Source: a virus. Taken from it: DNA of 64,000 nucleotides. The translations under genes were made by a program, and so were the position numbers. The stretch spans positions 1 to 64,000 of the IMG/VR virus record IMGVR_UViG_3300009008_000024. One strand, written 5' to 3'. The notes beneath the pieces were generated by a model. That model made no database searches. It saw nothing but the letters and a program-made list of their open reading frames with translations, and was not told the DNA's origin. Shown in pieces: positions 60,529 to 64,000 of the stretch (the stretch's first letter is position 1; each line of letters begins with the position of its first letter).

Positions 60529-60923
60529 TTATTTGTAGTTTGAGGGATATTTCCTGCACACCGGAGGAATTCCGCAAGGGCAGGTACCATGGTTCGAATT
60601 TTTGGGATCTGAAAGGTTTCGCGAAGAGTTGCTGGGTGGTAGCCGCCTATATCGACTATGATAGTACCGATCAGTTATGTCAGGCGCCTCCCTGGAAGAC
60701 AGAGGAAGATATCATGAATGAGTGCGTCGAGTATCTCAATAGACCCCCCAAGAGGAAGAAGTATGAGAAGAAAGAGCAGAATTCTCCTTACGGAAATTTG
60801 TCCATCTATCAATACACCTTCAAGAAGGGGGAGACCGGAAAATCATATATAGAAGCGCTTCTGGTTACCGACCAGAGGGAGAATGTGCATTTTTGGGGAA
60901 AAGGCAAAAGCGATAAGTTGTAG
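60525..60923 (+). CDS. unknown protein
   Basis: 132 residues, overlapping the glutaredoxin stop (ATGA). Begins MIICSLRDISCTPEEFRKGR; mixed fold with a Lys-rich middle and VHFWGKGKSDKL end. Not recognised. Confidence 0.5.
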   Translation: MIICSLRDISCTPEEFRKGRYHGSNFWDLKGFAKSCWVVAAYIDYDSTDQLCQAPPWKTEEDIMNECVEYLNRPPKRKKYEKKEQNSPYGNLSIYQYTFKKGETGKSYIEALLVTDQRENVHFWGKGKSDKL

Positions 60924-60927
60924 AGGA

Positions 60928-60937
60928 AACTAGTTAT
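60928..60937 (+). promoter_or_regulatory. AACTAGTTAT element adjacent to a start codon
   Basis: Exact AACTANTTAT match, palindromic N=G form, only 3 nt before ATG 60941 and with no Shine-Dalgarno in range. Confidence 0.5.
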
Positions 60938-60940
60938 TTT

Positions 60941-61288
60941 ATGGTCATGAAAAGAATAATGGAGAATTTTAAGTATTTTGTGCGAGAGAGCACAGAGATG
61001 CCCGACTTTAAATTTGAAGCAATTCTTAAAAATGCTAGCACGAAGGAACGAGGAAAGCAAGATATTTTGAATGATATCCGCGCTCTCAAGGGGATAACGG
61101 TGGTATATATCGTGTCGGCAGAAAAGCCGCGAGCAGGAGAGGATATGTCTCTCTTGTCCCTCAAGGTAGATAGGTATGTGCTGGGGCATGCCTCGGTTAG
61201 TAGTATAATTAGCGAATTAGTAAAGAACATCAAGAGGATGGATGGTGTCCTTTCTTTTGCTGTCAAGGGTATTCCGGAACAAATATGA
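60941..61288 (+). CDS. unknown protein with virion-type N-terminal helix
   Basis: 115 residues (113 from the second ATG at 60947). MKRIMENFKYFVRES resembles the MKILLENFKKYLHEEE start of the L,D-transpeptidase, a pattern common at the N terminus of internal head proteins, though no LxE|G cleavage site is clear. The remainder is an alpha/beta domain (ITVVYIVSAEK, MSLLSLKVDRYVLG). Function unknown. Confidence 0.5.
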   Translation: MVMKRIMENFKYFVRESTEMPDFKFEAILKNASTKERGKQDILNDIRALKGITVVYIVSAEKPRAGEDMSLLSLKVDRYVLGHASVSSIISELVKNIKRMDGVLSFAVKGIPEQI

Positions 61289-61289
61289 G

Positions 61290-61496
61290 ATGGACGACAG
61301 TATTCTTTATGTGAAGAGTGTGTGTATGGTTTGCAGGAATCGTACATATGCGTGCGATTATTGCAATGGCGAGGGAAGAACTTTTATAGAGGCATCAGAT
61401 AAGACAATAGCAGATTGGATAAAGAGAGTGGAAGTGAGCAGAAGAAACAATATAATAGAGAGTGCTATGGAAGGGGACCAGAATGAGACTGGATAA
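61290..61496 (+). CDS. small zinc-finger protein (DnaJ-type CxxCxGxG)
   Basis: 68 residues from ATG 61290. CMVC and CDYCNGEG give two CxxC pairs, the second in the DnaJ zinc-finger style CxxCxGxG. Probably zinc-binding; partner unknown. Confidence 0.5.
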   Translation: MDDSILYVKSVCMVCRNRTYACDYCNGEGRTFIEASDKTIADWIKRVEVSRRNNIIESAMEGDQNETG

Positions 61497-61827
61497 GAAG
61501 GAAAAGAGTGTGATAAAGAAAGAAATTAAGGAAGAGGCATACGGCAGATATAGCGAAATGATGGACTCTATGCTGAAGAAGTCCTACTACCAAGGATTTA
61601 AGTCAACGCTGAGTACATTCCTTTCTTTGAGTATGTGTGCTGAGGCGACAAAAAATAACCTAATCAAGATGGGTGGCGACAAGGACTTGATCGATTCCGC
61701 GCGCGCCACCATTATCGAAGAGATTTGGAATCTCATGGATTTATACGAAAAGGGCATATTTCAACAACTAGTTCAGAAGCATGAGCAGGAAAAAGAACTA
61801 GAAAAAGAAGAGACTGGTAAAGGGTAG
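61483..61827 (+). CDS. unknown small helical protein
   Basis: 114 residues from ATG 61483 (GGAAGGGG upstream), overlapping the previous gene by 14 nt. Lys/Glu-rich helices, C-terminal coiled coil (QKHEQEKELEKEE). No known domain. Confidence 0.5.
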   Translation: MRLDKKEKSVIKKEIKEEAYGRYSEMMDSMLKKSYYQGFKSTLSTFLSLSMCAEATKNNLIKMGGDKDLIDSARATIIEEIWNLMDLYEKGIFQQLVQKHEQEKELEKEETGKG

Positions 61828-61841
61828 AATCTGGGATACAT

Positions 61842-63788
61842 ATGGCGAGACACACCTATTTAGCACTTTTATTTTTATTTTTGTTGCATGGGTGTTCGTG
61901 CGATGAGAATCTAACATATGTGTGTCCGCCTCCCCAACCTTGCGTAAATCTTTCTGATGGCGGAATAGAAGTGTTGGACGAGAGTTTCATCTCTCGCACG
62001 AAGGGTGAATGCCGATTAGGATACACTGACTGCGATGAGGAAAACAAAGACATCTGCATTGGTCAAATAAACCCAACAGAAGAGACATGTGACGGTTTGG
62101 ATAATGATTGCGACGGCATAGCAGATAATGGGTTGTTTATAGATGAAGACAATGATTCATTCAACGATCCAGATTCTTGCTTGGGACCAAAAACAGATTG
62201 CGATGATGACGACCCAGCAGCATTTCCAGGCAATGAAGAAGTGTGTGACGGCGTGGATAATGATTGTGATGGCGAAATAGACAACATAGGACCATTCGAA
62301 TGTTGGACTGGTGGAGAGAGCGCAGTATTTAATGAGAATTCTCCATGTAGGACAGGTGTTGTAGAGTGTGTTGATGGTGCATGGTCAGGGTGTTTGGGGC
62401 AAGTTTTCCCAGTGCCAGAACAGTGTGATTTAATAGACAATGATTGCAATGGAGAAGTTGATGATTCTCCATGGGGAGAGGGAGAACCATGTGGACCGCA
62501 AAGCACCATAGGGCAGTGCTCATATGGTTATGGGGTGTGCGTCTCGGGCGAGATGTATTGTATCGATGCCGTCTATCCGCAGAATGAAGCATGTGATGCT
62601 GTTGATAATGATTGCAATGGGTTTGTTGATGAAAATTTAGAAAGACTTTGCGAAACTGAATGTGGGTATGGCGTAGAAGAGTGCTCTGGTGGCATTTGGG
62701 ATAATTGTAGTGCTCCTGCGCCGCAGGATGAGATATGCGACATGATCGACAACGACTGCGACGGAGAGGTGGATGAGGGATGTTTGTGCATTGTAGGCGA
62801 TTCTAGGACGTGCCAGGAGGAGAATATGTATGATCCTGTAAGCGGAGAGCATAGGAATTGTGGTATCGGGGTAGAATATTGTGATATTTTTGGAATGTGG
62901 GGAGACTGCTACTGGACAGGCATTCAGGCCGAAGTTTGTAATAACTGGGACGATGACTGTGACGACATAATAGATATGATGCAGTCATCTTGTGGAAATC
63001 AGGATAGTTCTACGGTGGGAGTTGGCGAATGTAAACTTGGCACCACCACATGCATAGAGGGTGAGTGGGGAATATGCGAAGGTGAAATATCTCCCATGGA
63101 AGAAGTGTGTGATCAACTGGACAATGACTGCGATGGAGAGATTGATGAAGATCTGAACTCTCATGAGAAAGTTGATATGGTATTTGCTATTGATATATCT
63201 GGTTCCATGTGCAATTATGTAGACGCACTGGCGCAGGGAATAATGGCATATATTGCCGACTTCGAAGATACGGAACATAGGTTTGGGTTGGTTGTGTTCC
63301 CCCCTCCCAACTATTCACCAGTAGGGGAATATCAACCCAGGTATCAAGTAATGACAATTCCTCCTCTTGTTGACGTGACATCTTTCTTATTTGAATTGGC
63401 AAATCTAGATTGTAATGGCGGAGGATCAGAACCAAGTTATGATACGATGTATGATCTGGTGCGCCCCGACGACCCAGCTGGCATAGGGTGGAGAGACGAT
63501 GCCTATCCCTACATAATAATGATTACAGACGAACCGGCACAGTCTTGGGACAACCTAGGAGAATCCAATATTGCTCCCCACACCAATAATTGTGCAATAG
63601 GCGAATGTGTTGCCGGCGATAAGATAGAAGTGTTTGTTATTTCAAAACCAGGATATCTGTGGAGTTGGGACGATGTTATTTATGGAGACTTCGACAGATA
63701 TTTTGCTATAGATCCAGCAGAAGGAAGTAGGTATACTATAATGCTGCAAGAAATTTTTACAAACGTGTGTTTGCCAGAAGGAGAGTAG
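61842..63788 (+). CDS. lipoprotein with MopE-type metal-binding repeats and a VWA domain
   Basis: 648 residues. Signal peptide with lipobox LHGC (Cys18). Residues about 75-440 carry seven repeats of the type CDGxDNDCDGxxD (for example CDGLDNDCDGIADN, CDGVDNDCDGEIDN), known as a putative metal-binding motif in MopE-like and many delta-proteobacterial surface proteins; Asp/Asn loops suggest calcium. Then a von Willebrand A domain begins at DMVFAIDISGS, with the MIDAS DxSxS at 451-455. Should sit on the host envelope or decorate the virion. Unusual cargo for a T4-type phage; may derive from the host. Confidence 0.8.
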   Translation: MARHTYLALLFLFLLHGCSCDENLTYVCPPPQPCVNLSDGGIEVLDESFISRTKGECRLGYTDCDEENKDICIGQINPTEETCDGLDNDCDGIADNGLFIDEDNDSFNDPDSCLGPKTDCDDDDPAAFPGNEEVCDGVDNDCDGEIDNIGPFECWTGGESAVFNENSPCRTGVVECVDGAWSGCLGQVFPVPEQCDLIDNDCNGEVDDSPWGEGEPCGPQSTIGQCSYGYGVCVSGEMYCIDAVYPQNEACDAVDNDCNGFVDENLERLCETECGYGVEECSGGIWDNCSAPAPQDEICDMIDNDCDGEVDEGCLCIVGDSRTCQEENMYDPVSGEHRNCGIGVEYCDIFGMWGDCYWTGIQAEVCNNWDDDCDDIIDMMQSSCGNQDSSTVGVGECKLGTTTCIEGEWGICEGEISPMEEVCDQLDNDCDGEIDEDLNSHEKVDMVFAIDISGSMCNYVDALAQGIMAYIADFEDTEHRFGLVVFPPPNYSPVGEYQPRYQVMTIPPLVDVTSFLFELANLDCNGGGSEPSYDTMYDLVRPDDPAGIGWRDDAYPYIIMITDEPAQSWDNLGESNIAPHTNNCAIGECVAGDKIEVFVISKPGYLWSWDDVIYGDFDRYFAIDPAEGSRYTIMLQEIFTNVCLPEGE

Positions 63789-63795
63789 AACTGCC

Positions 63796-63805
63796 AACTA
63801 GTTAT
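63796..63805 (+). promoter_or_regulatory. AACTAGTTAT element adjacent to a start codon
   Basis: Exact AACTANTTAT match, palindromic N=G form, 4 nt before the first of two in-frame ATGs (63810, 63813). Confidence 0.5.
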
Positions 63806-63809
63806 TGGT

Positions 63810-64000
63810 ATGATGTCTATTCGCGAATTCAATAAAGATGTAGTTGAAAAAAAGCTTGACATTGCCCATGGTGATCTGGTATACTTAAGGGGAGATTTAG
63901 GTTTCCGGGCGGGAATAGGCGTTGTTATATCAACGGAGAGATGGAGTTTTGACGTTTTTGATCTGCCTTTTGCCACCCAAGAGAGATGCTTTTTTATGGA
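63810..64000 (+). CDS. partial unknown protein with GDLVYLR motif
   Basis: Open from ATGATG at 63810 to the window edge (63 codons). MMSIREFNKDVVEKKLDIAH then GDLVYLRGDLGFRAG; the GDLVYLR part matches the protein at 59681. No Shine-Dalgarno. A sigma-70-like promoter is embedded at 63856. Confidence 0.5.
   Translation, partial: MMSIREFNKDVVEKKLDIAHGDLVYLRGDLGFRAGIGVVISTERWSFDVFDLPFATQERCFFM
63856..63885 (+). promoter_or_regulatory. possible intragenic sigma-70-type promoter (TTGACA-18-TATACT)
   Basis: Perfect CTTGACA, 18-bp spacer, TATACT. It falls inside the partial gene at the window edge; what it drives lies beyond the window. Confidence 0.4.

Noticed and set aside
61842-63788. Host contamination or assembly chimera at the MopE/VWA gene
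   Set aside because: It is on the same strand, tightly spaced with phage-type small genes, and followed by another AACTANTTAT element and a paralogue of a gene at 59681, so it belongs to the phage.

Overview
This window is part of the genome of a tailed, contractile-tail phage of the T4 superfamily (myovirus type). Every gene I can support lies on the + strand. The gp22 scaffold, gp23 major capsid, gp13/14/15 neck and tail-completion, gp18 sheath, gp19 tube, tape measure, gp48 and gp53 baseplate genes are recognisable, as are T4-type gp32, UvsX, a DnaB/gp41 helicase and a 5' nuclease. It is far from T4 itself. The replicative polymerase in view is a bacterial DnaE-like family C enzyme, joined by a short family A polymerase, and ribonucleotide reductase is the B12-dependent class II type. 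The host cannot be named. Lipoprotein signal peptides and near-consensus sigma-70 promoters point to a Gram-negative bacterium. A MopE-type metal-binding-repeat plus VWA lipoprotein resembles proteins common in Myxococcota/Bdellovibrionota-like bacteria; that is a hint only.

Layout. 1-12.9 kb: adhesion cassette with a 3005-residue fibre (N-terminal kelch-like propeller, then many GS/T-rich modules), a second fibre sharing those modules, and a C1q/TNF-like fibre. 13-32.4 kb: head, neck, tail and baseplate genes in the order 22-23-13-14-15-18-19-(gp26-like plus overlapping +1 frame)-tape measure-48-53, then two large unknown virion-type proteins. 32.4-37.1 kb: family A polymerase, an FtsZ/tubulin-like protein, an L,D-transpeptidase with a capsid-targeting-like N terminus, and an M15 peptidase. 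37.1-54.4 kb: DNA replication and nucleotide metabolism (gp32, UvsX, 5' nuclease, helicase, class II RNR, GroES-like protein, ThyX, a Rossmann/nucleotidyltransferase pair, Hsp20, DnaE, two DNA methyltransferases, ParB-like protein, dUTPase) with four tRNAs (Glu-UUC, Leu-UAA, Ile-UAU, Gly-GCC). 54.4-64 kb: accessory genes including a secreted HELIH zincin, a sigma-region-4-like protein, an acidic head-type protein, GroEL, glutaredoxin, many small proteins, and the MopE/VWA lipoprotein.

Two promoter families stand out. One is CTTGACA-17 bp-TATAAT-like, mostly in front of replication, tRNA and chaperone genes (including two sites hidden inside upstream coding sequences). The other is a 10-bp element, AACTANTTAT, found 13 times in intergenic gaps, mostly in front of virion genes; I infer it is the phage's late promoter. 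A sigma-region-4-like protein is encoded in the same window and could be the matching factor.

How it fits together: host-like promoters would drive replication, nucleotide supply, tRNAs and chaperones; the AACTANTTAT promoters would then switch on capsid, tail, fibre and envelope-acting genes. Most promising for follow-up: the FtsZ-like protein, the capsid-targeted L,D-transpeptidase next to an M15 peptidase, the likely +1 frameshift between tube and tape measure, the family C plus family A polymerase pair, the GroEL/GroES/Hsp20 chaperone set, and the MopE/VWA lipoprotein.
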